In this document: positions 16,656 to 25,584 of the stretch, piece by piece
Layout of the letters: each line of letters starts with the position of its first letter
How positions within the stretch are numbered: the first letter of the stretch is position 1
Origin: Glycomyces fuscus
GTDB lineage: Bacteria > Actinomycetota > Actinomycetes > Streptosporangiales > Streptosporangiaceae
Direction of reading: 5' to 3'
Length of the DNA stretch: 64,000 nt
NCBI GenBank assembly: GCA_002529455.1
Contig: NYMS01000006.1
Location: 496,001 to 560,000, forward strand
The notes under the pieces: model-generated
Databases searched by the model: none
Told to the model about the DNA's origin: nothing
What the model saw: the letters and a program-made list of their open reading frames with translations, nothing else
Program-made: the position numbers and the translations under genes

Positions 16656-18454
16656 ACCCTCCCCCTCTTCCCCTCAACGACCTTCTTGCCGCCCTACTCG
16701 CCCTGCTCCCGGCCAAGGAACACGCCCGGTTCGACGAGGCCGTCAGCGGACTGCACCACACCAACTATCGCCTGTGGCGAGCCGAGGACGGTGTACGTGT
16801 CGAGGCGTCCGACCCTGTGCGAGTGGCCGATGGCAAGCGCGTCATCGACCAGCTCAACATGGACCGCGTCCGCTACGCCGAACGCTTGGACGAGGTAATC
16901 GGCGCCGGATGCCCGGTGGTCCCCGCCACGACCGCGCCGATGCACACCGAGCCGCTCAGTTCCGTGGTCGACCGGTTGTCGGTGACGGTGCTGCGGCTGC
17001 ACCACACGCGACTGGCGGCAGACGAGGACCCTGGCGTACAGCCCCGTGTGGCCAGAGTCCAAGTCCAGATCCACGACCTGCGCGAGGCGCTCGGATCCCT
17101 GGCCGAGGATGTCGTTGCCGGACGGAGGCGGCTGCCCGACGGAGCACGGTTCAAGCTCTACGGCACGGCAGTGCGCGCGGACGCCCGCCCTTTCCCCAGT
17201 CACAACCTGCCGCCGGTCATCGCCTTGGGCGGTTTGAGTGAGTGCGGCAAAAGCACGTCGGGGATCTTCCTGAACCGAGACCAGAACGCCGCGCGGTTCA
17301 AGATCGGGTTCTTGTTGTCCCAGGCCGCCGCCCGGCACGGCCTGGCCGATCCCTATGCCTTGTCACCCACGCGCCAGGCGGAACTGCTCCTGGACGAGCT
17401 CAACCGGTTCGCTGACGACCACGTGGACGTCGACCTGATCACCATCGAGTCCGTGCACAGGGCCGAGTCGATCACGGCTCTGAAGTCCTTGATGGGTGAG
17501 CGCCTGCGAGTGGTCTACGTCGACGTCCCCCTCGCGGTGCGGCTGACTCGCTCGGGAGGTACCCGGCGGGCTCTGGAGGAGAAGGACCAGGTCAAGACGG
17601 ACCGGGGCGCGGACCGGATTCCGGCCGACGAGGTCCTGGACAACTCCGGCAGCGTGATCCGGCTGCACGGCGGGCTTCGCCGCCTGGCCAGCCCTCCGAG
17701 CACGGCACGGATCAAGACCGTCCCGCCCGAGGAACTCCGACTGCCCACAGCGGTGCGGGAGGCGACCTCCCGGCTCGTGGAGTCGCTGTCCGCGCTGCCC
17801 AACGAGCAGTGTCTCGTCGCGTTGACCGGAAGCGCGGCCAACGGCGGATGGGAGGAGGGCTGGTCCGACGTGGACCTCCTCATCATCACCGGAAGCGAGC
17901 ACAGCGAACTGGTCATGCGAGCCGTCAGCGAGTACCGATCGTCTCTCCTCGCCTGTGGCGGTATCCATTTGGGCGCGACGGTTCTCCCCGTCTCCGAGGC
18001 ACAGGTGCGCCGCCTCCCCAATCGGGTACTCGCCGCCCTGGTCATCCTCCAGGAAGGAACTCCCGCGCTTCTGGCCAGCCCCGGTCTGCGGTTGCCGGTG
18101 GTCTCCCGTAGGGAGGTGGAACGCGGCACTCCCGCCGCACTGGCCGACGCGGTCGCGACCACCCGGCGGCTGCGCCACGACCCCGGACGCGGCCGTGTCC
18201 GCCCGCTCTACAAGCACCTGGTCCTGCTCTGCCGTCTTCTCCTGCGGGAGCAGTCGGTGTGGGTGAACGGCAACGACGACGTCGTCCCCGAGGCTGTTCG
18301 GCTGCTGCCCGGGCTGGGCCCCCTCGACCTCCCTCCCCTGAACGAGGTCATCGCCGCCCATCGGGAGGGCACGGACCAAGCCCGGGTGCTCGGCGCGGTC
18401 GAGACGGCCGTGGACCGGCTGCTCACCTGGCACGAACGACAGTGCGCCGCCTGA
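16643..18454 (+). CDS. DUF4254 - P-loop kinase - nucleotidyltransferase fusion
   Basis: 603 residues with three parts. Residues 1-170 match DUF4254: LHHTNYRLWRAEDGVR, ADGKRVIDQLNMDRVRYAERLDE and a long helix. Residues about 190-370 are a P-loop kinase-like domain (ALGGLSECGKSTSG, then VDLITIES and RLRVVYVDVPLAVRL). Residues about 385-490 are a nucleotidyltransferase (GSAANGGWEEGWSDVDLL, with the GS and D-x-D metal ligands), and a helical tail follows. From memory DUF4254 proteins occur next to GT9 heptosyltransferase-like genes in other phyla, and a GT9 gene lies two genes downstream here. ATG 16643 has AGGAACGG just upstream. I know of no characterised protein with this architecture. Confidence 0.78.
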   Translation: MFAVNPPPLPLNDLLAALLALLPAKEHARFDEAVSGLHHTNYRLWRAEDGVRVEASDPVRVADGKRVIDQLNMDRVRYAERLDEVIGAGCPVVPATTAPMHTEPLSSVVDRLSVTVLRLHHTRLAADEDPGVQPRVARVQVQIHDLREALGSLAEDVVAGRRRLPDGARFKLYGTAVRADARPFPSHNLPPVIALGGLSECGKSTSGIFLNRDQNAARFKIGFLLSQAAARHGLADPYALSPTRQAELLLDELNRFADDHVDVDLITIESVHRAESITALKSLMGERLRVVYVDVPLAVRLTRSGGTRRALEEKDQVKTDRGADRIPADEVLDNSGSVIRLHGGLRRLASPPSTARIKTVPPEELRLPTAVREATSRLVESLSALPNEQCLVALTGSAANGGWEEGWSDVDLLIITGSEHSELVMRAVSEYRSSLLACGGIHLGATVLPVSEAQVRRLPNRVLAALVILQEGTPALLASPGLRLPVVSRREVERGTPAALADAVATTRRLRHDPGRGRVRPLYKHLVLLCRLLLREQSVWVNGNDDVVPEAVRLLPGLGPLDLPPLNEVIAAHREGTDQARVLGAVETAVDRLLTWHERQCAA

Positions 18455-18478
18455 GAGCGGCCTGACGAGAGGAAGACC

Positions 18479-19051
18479 ATGGAAGCGGTCACCCAGGGCA
18501 CGGGCTTTCACGCCGAGGTCGTGGCGCGGCTGGACGCGGGGCCGAGCAGTCGACCCGAACGGGTGGTGCACGATCTCGACGGCACCCGGTCAGCGGTCTC
18601 CCCGGACCAACTGTCCGCCGCAGGGCGTCTGTTGTGGGAAGCTCTGCACCGCACGGTTCCTGCCGTCTCGGACGCCGACGCGGTCCTCGGCCTGGACGCG
18701 GGCGGCATCGTGCCGACGCTCGCGGTGAGTATGGCCTCAGGGCTCCCGTACAAGCTCGCTTGGAAGGTGCGCGTTCCCCTCCCCGGCGCCGTCCACTTCG
18801 TCGAGGGCCACGCCAACCGCCCCAACGTGTTCGCCTACGGGATCACCCCGGGGCACGGCTACGTCCTGGTCGACGACGAGGTGACGACCGGCGTCACCCT
18901 GGTGAACCTCGCCCAAGCCCTACGCCGCCACGGTGCGCACCCGGTCGCCGCGGTGTGCCTGGCCGAGGACACCCGGTACCGGGCAGGGTCCATCCTCGAA
19001 GAGGCCGGTCTGCCCCTCGTCTCCCTCACCCGGATCAGGCAGGACGGATGA
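18479..19051 (+). CDS. Type I phosphoribosyltransferase
   Basis: 190 residues. The PRPP-binding motif VLVDDEVTTGVTLVN (residues about 129-143) is intact, preceded by a GLDAGGIVPTLAVSMASGLPY strand-helix. It is closest in style to orotate/adenine-type phosphoribosyltransferases, lacking a membrane segment or extra domain. It would transfer a base or amine to or from ribose 5-phosphate. ATG 18479 follows GAGAGGAAGACC. Its stop overlaps the next start (ATGA). Confidence 0.82.
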   Translation: MEAVTQGTGFHAEVVARLDAGPSSRPERVVHDLDGTRSAVSPDQLSAAGRLLWEALHRTVPAVSDADAVLGLDAGGIVPTLAVSMASGLPYKLAWKVRVPLPGAVHFVEGHANRPNVFAYGITPGHGYVLVDDEVTTGVTLVNLAQALRRHGAHPVAAVCLAEDTRYRAGSILEEAGLPLVSLTRIRQDG

Positions 19052-20160
19052 GCCCGGCCATGCCCCCAGTGACCCGGCATTGGGGTAGCACCGTCTACAC
19101 GCCCGAGCACGTGCTCAGCATCCCGCTCGGTTACGACCGGGCCGTGACGCCCGTCGGTGCCGTCCTTCCCGGCACACCCGACCATGAGCTCCGACGTGCC
19201 CTGGACCGCTGCTCTCGGGTCGTGGTGGCCTTCGACGGCAAGCTGGGGGACTCCCTCCTCGCCTTCGGTGGGGTCACCGCGATCATCGAAGCGCTCGCCC
19301 TGCTCGGACGCACCGTGCCGGTCAGCGCGTTGGGCTGCTACGGATGCCTGTACCCGACAACGAGCACAGCCTGTTCGCGCAACTGCTCCCCACGGCTCAT
19401 CATCGGCGACGGCACCGGTGTGGAGCTGGCCCGGCCTACCCACGACGATCACGTCCTCCTCTGCCGCCCAGAAGAGGCCCACTGTCGAGACGACGGCCAA
19501 CGTGCCCACACCCACCTGCCCGCACGCTACTACCTGGGGTTGGAGGAGCGGATCGGCCTCCGGCTGCCGGGTGGTCCGCCGTTCCTGCCATCCCTGGCCC
19601 GCGACGCCGCTGAGCCCGTCGGAGAGGCGTTGACGATCGCGGCCGTCACCGCGACCAGTTGGCCCGGCCGTAAGGACTACGGAGTCGAACGGTTCACCGA
19701 CGCCGCCCGGATCATCGGCGAACGGTCCGGCCGCCACGTGCGGCTCCTCCTCGTGTCCGGCCACGACGAGACAGCTCCCCAACCGCCCGGGGACACGGCT
19801 GGCGTCCGGATCGAATCGGTAGCGGGCGCCGACCTGGCATCGCTGATGGACCTGTTCGCCCACTGTGACGTGGTCCTGGGCAACGACACCGGGCTGACCC
19901 ACCTGGCCGCGCTCGTCTCGGCCAGGGCCGAGGTCATCGGGCTGTACGGGCGGCACTCCCACAGCAAATGGCGCACCGGGCTCGGCCGCCACCACGCGCT
20001 TGCCACACTCTTCTCCGAACGCATGCACCGCCGGGACATGTGCCCGGTACGCGACGGAGTGGACGACACCGACAACGGCGGACGCGCCTCGCTGTCCGCG
20101 ATCTCCCCGGACCTCATCGCGGACACCGCTCTGCTCGCTCTGGAGCGCAGGAACGCATGA
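19048..20160 (+). CDS. Glycosyltransferase family 9-like protein
   Basis: 370 residues in the heptosyltransferase (GT9) fold. The N-terminal half has VVVAFDGKLGDSLLAFGGV (the GD-L loop). The C-terminal half has WPGRKDYGVERFTDAARII and the family hallmark GNDTGLTHLAAL (about residues 278-289). Four Cys in GCYGCLYPTTSTACSRNC are unusual and could bind metal. Sugar donors in this family are ADP- or other NDP-heptoses and related sugars. The host should lack LPS, so the acceptor is likely a small molecule or protein. Overlaps both neighbours by 4 bp. Confidence 0.8.
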   Translation: MSPAMPPVTRHWGSTVYTPEHVLSIPLGYDRAVTPVGAVLPGTPDHELRRALDRCSRVVVAFDGKLGDSLLAFGGVTAIIEALALLGRTVPVSALGCYGCLYPTTSTACSRNCSPRLIIGDGTGVELARPTHDDHVLLCRPEEAHCRDDGQRAHTHLPARYYLGLEERIGLRLPGGPPFLPSLARDAAEPVGEALTIAAVTATSWPGRKDYGVERFTDAARIIGERSGRHVRLLLVSGHDETAPQPPGDTAGVRIESVAGADLASLMDLFAHCDVVLGNDTGLTHLAALVSARAEVIGLYGRHSHSKWRTGLGRHHALATLFSERMHRRDMCPVRDGVDDTDNGGRASLSAISPDLIADTALLALERRNA

Positions 20161-21287
20161 GGACGCCGAACCTGCTCCCACGTATCGGGGCTCCGCTGAA
20201 GTTCACCCGCAACCGGCTCTATCCGATCGACACCCCGCGACGGCGCCTCATCGCCAAGTGCACGCCCGACCACGACGAGGCCCACGCTGAGGTACGTGGT
20301 CACCGTCTGCTGAGCGACTGGTATCCGGTACCCGCTCTCCACCACCGCGCCCGTCTCCTCGGCCACACCGTCCTGGTGTACGAGCGCCTGCCTGTGGGCA
20401 CCGACCGCGGGCTGCTCCTGGACCTGCTCAACACCCCCGCCACCTCCGACCACGTACCCCTGGACGCCTACATGCGGGAACTGACCACCACCTACCTGCG
20501 CGTCTTCACCGAGACCGCCGAGCTGAGCCCGCCCTCCGCCGTGGTCGGCAAGCTCTACCGGGACCGGGCGCTACCCGGAGGGCGACTCGATCACTACTAC
20601 GCCGACCATGACCTCCCACTGACCGGAGCCGAGGACGGGCCGAGACTCGGTGACCTGGCTCGGACGGGCCTGTACGTCAACGGGAGCCACTACCGGCTCG
20701 ACTGGTCCGGAACGCTCCGCTGGCTCCGCACCGCGTTCGACTCCCCCGTCTGGAGCGCGATCAGCCAGGGCGACCCGACCGACGTCAACCTCGCCGCTCC
20801 CCTCGCCTGGCTCGACTACGACACCGCCGGACGCAACGCCATCGCAGGGGAGATTGCCAACTTCAGCTTCTACATGACCGCTCTCGGGGGATGGCTGGTC
20901 CCCACTCTCAACCCGGAGGCGTTCGCCCAGCATCCCGCCACGTTCGACCGCGTTCCCGCGAACACGCCGTGCATCAGCACCCACCTCCAGGCGGGCACCG
21001 TCCACGTCCACTTCACCGACCGGCTCACCCTCGCACGACGGCGGGCGCTGTCCCACTACTGGGAGCGGCTCGTCCGCCCACTCGCCGCTCGTTACTTCCC
21101 CGGACGCGCCCTCTCCGATGCCCTCCGCCCCTACCTAGTGATGCGGATCATCGGCGTGTTCAACCTGGCCGAACTGACACCGGATCAACGGCTGTACCTG
21201 CTCGCCAAGCTCGCGCTGTGCATGGCCCCCGACTTCTCGCCCCCCGGTTTCTTCAACCTCACGGAGTCCTCGTGCCCTGCACACTGA
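20157..21287 (+). CDS. APH-like phosphotransferase
   Basis: 376 residues. The kinase-like catalytic loop reads SQGDPTDVNLAAPLAWLDYDTAG, matching the HGD-xxxx-N and D-F/Y-D elements of the aminoglycoside/choline kinase superfamily (His replaced by Gln). The N-lobe shows RRLIAKC, the ATP-binding lysine strand. It probably phosphorylates a small molecule, possibly a sugar, in this pathway; antibiotic resistance is an alternative. Start overlaps the previous stop (ATGA); the end overlaps the SDR by 16 bp. Confidence 0.75.
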   Translation: MRTPNLLPRIGAPLKFTRNRLYPIDTPRRRLIAKCTPDHDEAHAEVRGHRLLSDWYPVPALHHRARLLGHTVLVYERLPVGTDRGLLLDLLNTPATSDHVPLDAYMRELTTTYLRVFTETAELSPPSAVVGKLYRDRALPGGRLDHYYADHDLPLTGAEDGPRLGDLARTGLYVNGSHYRLDWSGTLRWLRTAFDSPVWSAISQGDPTDVNLAAPLAWLDYDTAGRNAIAGEIANFSFYMTALGGWLVPTLNPEAFAQHPATFDRVPANTPCISTHLQAGTVHVHFTDRLTLARRRALSHYWERLVRPLAARYFPGRALSDALRPYLVMRIIGVFNLAELTPDQRLYLLAKLALCMAPDFSPPGFFNLTESSCPAH

Positions 21288-22033
21288 ACGGCCGCCTGGC
21301 ACTGGTGACGGGAGCAACCGGGGGCATAGGTTCGGCCATCGCCCTCAAACTCGCAGGCTCCGGTGCCCGTGTGGCGCTGGCTCACTTCGACGCGCCCGAT
21401 GACGCCAGCGAACTCGCCCAGGAGATCAGGAGCATGGGCGGAGAAGCCGAAGCCTTCGCAGCGGACCTGCGCTCGGCCCGTGCCGCCTCTGCCCTCTACG
21501 AGCGTGTCCACGAACGGATGGGACCCCCGGACGTCCTCGTCACCGCCGCCGGCGACTACCCCCGGACACCCCACGCGGACCTCACCCCGGGCCGCTGGGA
21601 CGAGTGCCTGTCCCTCAACCTGACCGCCCACCACCTACTGGCCCAGGCCGCCGCCCCGGCGATGACCGCCCGCTGCCACGGCCGCATCGTGACGGTCGGC
21701 AGCGTCCTAGCCCACACGGGCCGCCGTGAACTGGCGGACTACATCGCGGCGAAGGCCGGGCTCGAGGGACTCACCCGCGCGCTCGCACGCGAGCTCGGCG
21801 AACACGGCATCACCGTGAACTGCGTGGCTCCCGGCTCCATCCGTGTGCCCGCCGAGGGCAACGTCGTCCCCGATCCCGTCGCCATGGAGAAACGCCAGCT
21901 CGCCCGCCAGTGCGTACGGCGTCGCGGACACCCCGAGGACGTCGCCTCCGCCGTCGCGTTTCTCGCCAGTGATGAAGCCGGATTCATCACCGGCCAGACC
22001 CTGCGTGTGGATGGAGGGTGGGTTCTTGGCTGA
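21272..22033 (+). CDS. Short-chain dehydrogenase/reductase
   Basis: 253 residues of classical SDR. The cofactor motif is TGATGGIGSA (residues about 14-23), NAG is replaced by TAAGDY, and the catalytic Ser-Tyr-Lys set is VGSVLA and YIAAK. The C-terminal GFITGQTLRVDGGW is diagnostic. It resembles 3-oxoacyl-ACP reductases (FabG-like) and would reduce or oxidise a keto/hydroxyl intermediate with NADP(H). GTG 21272 has GGAG upstream and lies inside the phosphotransferase gene. Confidence 0.9.
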   Translation: MPCTLNGRLALVTGATGGIGSAIALKLAGSGARVALAHFDAPDDASELAQEIRSMGGEAEAFAADLRSARAASALYERVHERMGPPDVLVTAAGDYPRTPHADLTPGRWDECLSLNLTAHHLLAQAAAPAMTARCHGRIVTVGSVLAHTGRRELADYIAAKAGLEGLTRALARELGEHGITVNCVAPGSIRVPAEGNVVPDPVAMEKRQLARQCVRRRGHPEDVASAVAFLASDEAGFITGQTLRVDGGWVLG

Positions 22034-22574
22034 CCTCTACCTCATGCGGCACGGACACTACGTCGGGCACCGTCCGGGCTACCACGCACCCGACGATGCG
22101 GAACTCTCGCCCCGAGGCCGAAGAGAGGCGGTCGTCGCCGCACGGGTTCTGCCACCCGTGGCTGCGATTGTCTCCAGCCCTCTGCTTCGCGCGCTCCAGA
22201 CCGCAGAACTCTTGGCTGAGCACTCCGGGTTCCCCTTGCTAGAGGTCATCCCCGACCTCCGGGAGTGGCGCAGCCCCACCGCGGTCCAAGGGCTCCCCCC
22301 TGACGAGTTCCCCGAGGACTACGCCCAGTGGCGCGTGCGACGAACCCTCGCCCCCACCAGCCGGTACGGGAACGGCGAATCCCTACAGGAGTTGAGCGAG
22401 CGGGCCGCGTGTGCCCGCGCCCAGCTGTCCACCCTCGTGGATCGGGAGGGTTCCCTGCTGGTGGTCTCGCACAAGCTCTTCCTCTCCCTGCTCACCAGCA
22501 CCGAACCGACCTCCACCGCGTTCAGCACTACCGCACGCAACCGGTGGCCGTTTCTTGAGGTCCGTCGCTGCTAA
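22026..22574 (+). CDS. Histidine phosphatase family protein
   Basis: 182 residues with the phosphoglycerate-mutase-like fold: LMRHGHYVG (RHG), SSPLLRALQTAELLA and the late VVSHKLFLSLL (second His). It is a phosphatase of a small phosphorylated molecule, fitting the end of a pathway made of kinases. TTG 22026 is chosen because GGAGGG precedes it at seven bases and it overlaps the SDR stop; an in-frame ATG at 22011 lacks a site. This is the last gene of the operon. Confidence 0.82.
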   Translation: MADLYLMRHGHYVGHRPGYHAPDDAELSPRGRREAVVAARVLPPVAAIVSSPLLRALQTAELLAEHSGFPLLEVIPDLREWRSPTAVQGLPPDEFPEDYAQWRVRRTLAPTSRYGNGESLQELSERAACARAQLSTLVDREGSLLVVSHKLFLSLLTSTEPTSTAFSTTARNRWPFLEVRRC

Positions 22575-22620
22575 AAGTCATGCCCGCGTGGTTGGTGGCC
22601 TCGCGGTTGGCTTCGGGCCG

Positions 22621-24036
22621 TCAGGCGTTGAGCCGCTCCAGCGCCGCGCGCAGACGCTCCAGCGTGCGCTCGCGACCCAGCGACTCCAGCGACTCGAACA
22701 GCGGTAGTCCGACCGTGCGTCCGGTCACCGCGACCCGCACCGGAGCCTGAGCCTTGCCGAGCTTGAGTCCCTGGGCGGCCCCGGCCTGCTCCAGGACTCC
22801 CTTCAAGGATTCAGCGTCCCAGACCAGGGATTCGTCGGAGAAGGCGGCGATCGAGGCGGTGAGCATCTCCGCGCCGATCCCGGGCTTCATGGCCTTGACC
22901 CAGCTCTTCTCGTCGAAGACCGGGGTGTCCAGGAACAGGAAGTCCACGTTCGGCACGATCTCGCTGAGCACGGCCACCCGGCTCTGCGCCAGCGGGACGA
23001 TCTTGGCGAAGACGTCCGCGTCGAAGTCCTCGCGCCGCCAGGGCACCTGCTCGCCCTCCAAGTAGGGGGTGCAGCGCTTGACGAACTCGTCCACGCCCAG
23101 GGCGCGGATGTAGTCGCCGTTGAAGGCGCGCAGCTTCTTCTCGTCGAAGAAGGCGGGCGAGGAGTTGACGTCGGCCAGATCGAAGAGCGGGATCATCTCC
23201 TCGATCGGCATGATCTCGCGGTCGTCCCCGGGCGCCCAGCCCAGCAGCATCAGGTAGTTGACCATGGTCTCGGGCAGGTAGCCCTCGGCCTGGTAGGACT
23301 CCATGGCGACCTTGTCTCGGCGCTTGGACAGCTTCTGGCGCTTCTCGTTCACCAGAACCGGGGCGTGCGCCCACACCGGTGGGGTGTGCCCCAGCGCCTC
23401 CCACAGCAGTTGCTGTTTGGGGGTGTTGGACAGGTGCTCCTCACCGCGGATGACGTGCGTGATGCCCATCTCGACGTCGTCGACCACGTTGGCCAGGACG
23501 AACAGGGCGGTGCCGTCGCCGCGGGCGATGACGAAGTCCTCCAGTGCCTCGTGGCCGAACTCCACCCGGCCCCGGATCTGGTCCTCGACCACGGTCGGCC
23601 CGCCCTCGGGGATGCGGAAACGCAGTGCCCGGCCCGGCCCAGCCTCCAGGCCACGGTCGCGGCAGAACCCGTCGTAGCCCAGGTTGGGGTTGTCCCTCCG
23701 GGCCTGGACCTGGTCGCGGGTGCAGTCGCAGTAGTAGGCCAGGCCTTCCTTCAACAGGTGCTGGGCGGCCTCGGTGTGCTGGTCGGCGTAGTCGGTTTGG
23801 GAGTAGGGGCCCTCGTACTGGGTGGCGTCCACGCCCAGCCAGGCCATCGCGGCCAGGATGCCCTCGGTCCATTCGGGGCGGGAGCGGGCGGCGTCGGTGT
23901 CCTCGATCCGCAGCACCATGGTGCCGCCGGATTGTCGTGCGACCACCCAGTTCAGCAGCAGGGACCGGGCGTTGCCCACGTGGAACATACCGGTCGGGGA
24001 AGGAGCGAACCTGGTGCGGATCGAGGTGTTGGTCAC
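22621..24036 (-). CDS. gltX: Glutamyl-tRNA synthetase, element-borne copy
   Basis: 471 residues of class I GluRS. The HIGH motif is [12 protein letters not shown], the ATP-side motif KLSKR is intact, and [14 protein letters not shown] matches the GluRS zinc/insertion region. The discriminating LRIEDTD is present. Length is normal and no damage is visible. GTG 24036 gives the standard [13 protein letters not shown] start. It attaches Glu to tRNA-Glu in the cytoplasm. Because it lies between the attachment sites it should be an extra copy beside a chromosomal gltX not in this window. It could give resistance to a GluRS inhibitor or supply Glu-tRNA to a biosynthetic pathway; both are inference. 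Confidence 0.9.
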   Translation of the reverse strand: MTNTSIRTRFAPSPTGMFHVGNARSLLLNWVVARQSGGTMVLRIEDTDAARSRPEWTEGILAAMAWLGVDATQYEGPYSQTDYADQHTEAAQHLLKEGLAYYCDCTRDQVQARRDNPNLGYDGFCRDRGLEAGPGRALRFRIPEGGPTVVEDQIRGRVEFGHEALEDFVIARGDGTALFVLANVVDDVEMGITHVIRGEEHLSNTPKQQLLWEALGHTPPVWAHAPVLVNEKRQKLSKRRDKVAMESYQAEGYLPETMVNYLMLLGWAPGDDREIMPIEEMIPLFDLADVNSSPAFFDEKKLRAFNGDYIRALGVDEFVKRCTPYLEGEQVPWRREDFDADVFAKIVPLAQSRVAVLSEIVPNVDFLFLDTPVFDEKSWVKAMKPGIGAEMLTASIAAFSDESLVWDAESLKGVLEQAGAAQGLKLGKAQAPVRVAVTGRTVGLPLFESLESLGRERTLERLRAALERLNA

Positions 24037-24288
24037 CCCACAGAGCCTAGCGCGATCCACAGGTGTACCGATGTGGAACAAAGGCCCGGCAGGAAGAACC
24101 CCGGTGCTTCTCCCGACTCCGCCTGGCATGGAAGACACCGAAGTCCGACACGTCACAGGAGCATCGCCGCGTTTCTGACCCTTGCAGGGAGTGGGGACTG
24201 TGGCGAGACGTTGCCGTGTGTGGGCCCAGCAGCGCGGTTATCCACATGCTGAGGCCACGGTCACCAGGCTCCGCGGTACGATTTTCCT
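24037..24288. promoter_or_regulatory. Divergent promoter region of gltX and the methyltransferase
   Basis: 252 bp between divergent genes. A CCGCGG site lies at 24271-24276, only 13 bases before the methyltransferase start. CCGCGG is the known target of Eco29kI, whose homologue is encoded downstream. Such sites occur by chance often in this GC-rich DNA, so a regulatory role is only a hypothesis. Confidence 0.45.
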
Positions 24289-25542
24289 ATGGTTCAGCAG
24301 GCAGCGTTCTCGTTCTCGAAACACACCGGCGTCGAGCTCTTCGCTGGCGGTGGAGGGCTCGCCATGGGCATCCACCACGCGGGTTTCCGCCCTCTGCTCG
24401 TGAACGAGTTCGCCAAGCGCGCCTGTGAGACCCTCCGCCTGAACGTCGCCCAGGAGTACGAGGACAAGGAGTACCTCCCACAGGACGGCGAGCCTTGGCC
24501 CCTGGTCGAGGGCGACGTGAGGGAGATCAACTTCAAGTACTTGCAGGGAAAGGTCGACCTTCTGGCGGGCGGCCCCCCATGTCAACCCTTCAGCCTCGGT
24601 GGGGTCCACAAGGGCGATGAGGACGACCGCAACATGTTCCCACAGTTCTTCCGAGCTATCCGGGAGATCCGGCCTCGGGCCATCATGTGCGAGAACGTCC
24701 GTGGACTCCTACGGTCCTCCTTCAGGCCCTACTTCGACTACATCGTGCGAGAACTCTCCCTCCCCTTCGTCCCGCGCGAAGGGGCGTCGTGGCAGGAACA
24801 CAACGCGCTCCTCCAACGACGCGACGAGGAGATCCCCGACGATTCACCCGATAGGTACCACGTGGTCCCCATGGAGGTGAACGCGGCCGACTACGGGGTT
24901 CCCCAGATTCGCCGCCGAGTGATCATGGTGGGGTTCAGGGCCGACCTCGGCGTCGATTGGTCCCGATTCCAGCCCCAACCAACGCACTCCGAGACGGCGC
25001 TCGTCCGCTCCATGAGGCTGGGTGATTACTGGGATAGGAATGGGCGCAAGGTGCCGACTTCCACCCGTGAGGCGGTGGAGGCGCGACTGCCCGCCAAGCT
25101 CCCTGACTCCGACGGCCTACTGCCCTGGCGCACGCTTCGCGACGCGATCGAAGGGGATGGCCGGTCCACACGCCTTCCTCCCATCCCCCCCGAACTCTTG
25201 GATCGAAAGGAACACTTCCTGGGAGGCTTCACCGACCACGTTGGATGGCCAGGGGCTCGCATCTACCAAGGGCACACGCCCAACGAACTGGACCGGCCTG
25301 CCAAGACCGTCAAGGCTGGCGTCCATGGTGTCCCCGGGGGCGAACTGGTCATGCTCTTGGACGACGATTCGCATCGCTACATGACCGTTCGCGAGACCGC
25401 GCGGGTCATGACCTTCCCGGACGAGTGGCGCTTGGCGGGGCCTCGCGGGGAGAAGATGCGCCAACTGGGCAACGCCGTTCCCGTTCTACTGGCGGAACGA
25501 TTCGCCCAAGCCATCAGCGAGGCGCTGGAATCGATCACCTAG
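24289..25542 (+). CDS. C5-cytosine DNA methyltransferase (Eco29kI-type system)
   Basis: 417 residues with the standard order of m5C motifs: I (ELFAGGGGLAMG), IV (GGPPCQPFS, with the catalytic Cys), VI (CENVRGL), VIII (QIRRRVIMVGF), IX (RETARVMTFPDEW) and X (GNAVP). The target-recognition region lies between VIII and IX. It methylates one cytosine in a short palindrome, probably CCGCGG if the downstream nuclease shares Eco29kI specificity. ATG 24289. It is followed after 42 bp by vsr. Confidence 0.92.
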   Translation: MVQQAAFSFSKHTGVELFAGGGGLAMGIHHAGFRPLLVNEFAKRACETLRLNVAQEYEDKEYLPQDGEPWPLVEGDVREINFKYLQGKVDLLAGGPPCQPFSLGGVHKGDEDDRNMFPQFFRAIREIRPRAIMCENVRGLLRSSFRPYFDYIVRELSLPFVPREGASWQEHNALLQRRDEEIPDDSPDRYHVVPMEVNAADYGVPQIRRRVIMVGFRADLGVDWSRFQPQPTHSETALVRSMRLGDYWDRNGRKVPTSTREAVEARLPAKLPDSDGLLPWRTLRDAIEGDGRSTRLPPIPPELLDRKEHFLGGFTDHVGWPGARIYQGHTPNELDRPAKTVKAGVHGVPGGELVMLLDDDSHRYMTVRETARVMTFPDEWRLAGPRGEKMRQLGNAVPVLLAERFAQAISEALESIT

Positions 25543-25584
25543 CATGAGGGCAAGGGAGCGAGAACAGGAGGAACAGGGACCACC

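Noticed and set aside
20157-21287. Antibiotic-resistance aminoglycoside phosphotransferase
   Set aside because: The APH-like fold is visible, but translational coupling to sugar/nucleotide genes fits a metabolic kinase better. Resistance is not excluded.
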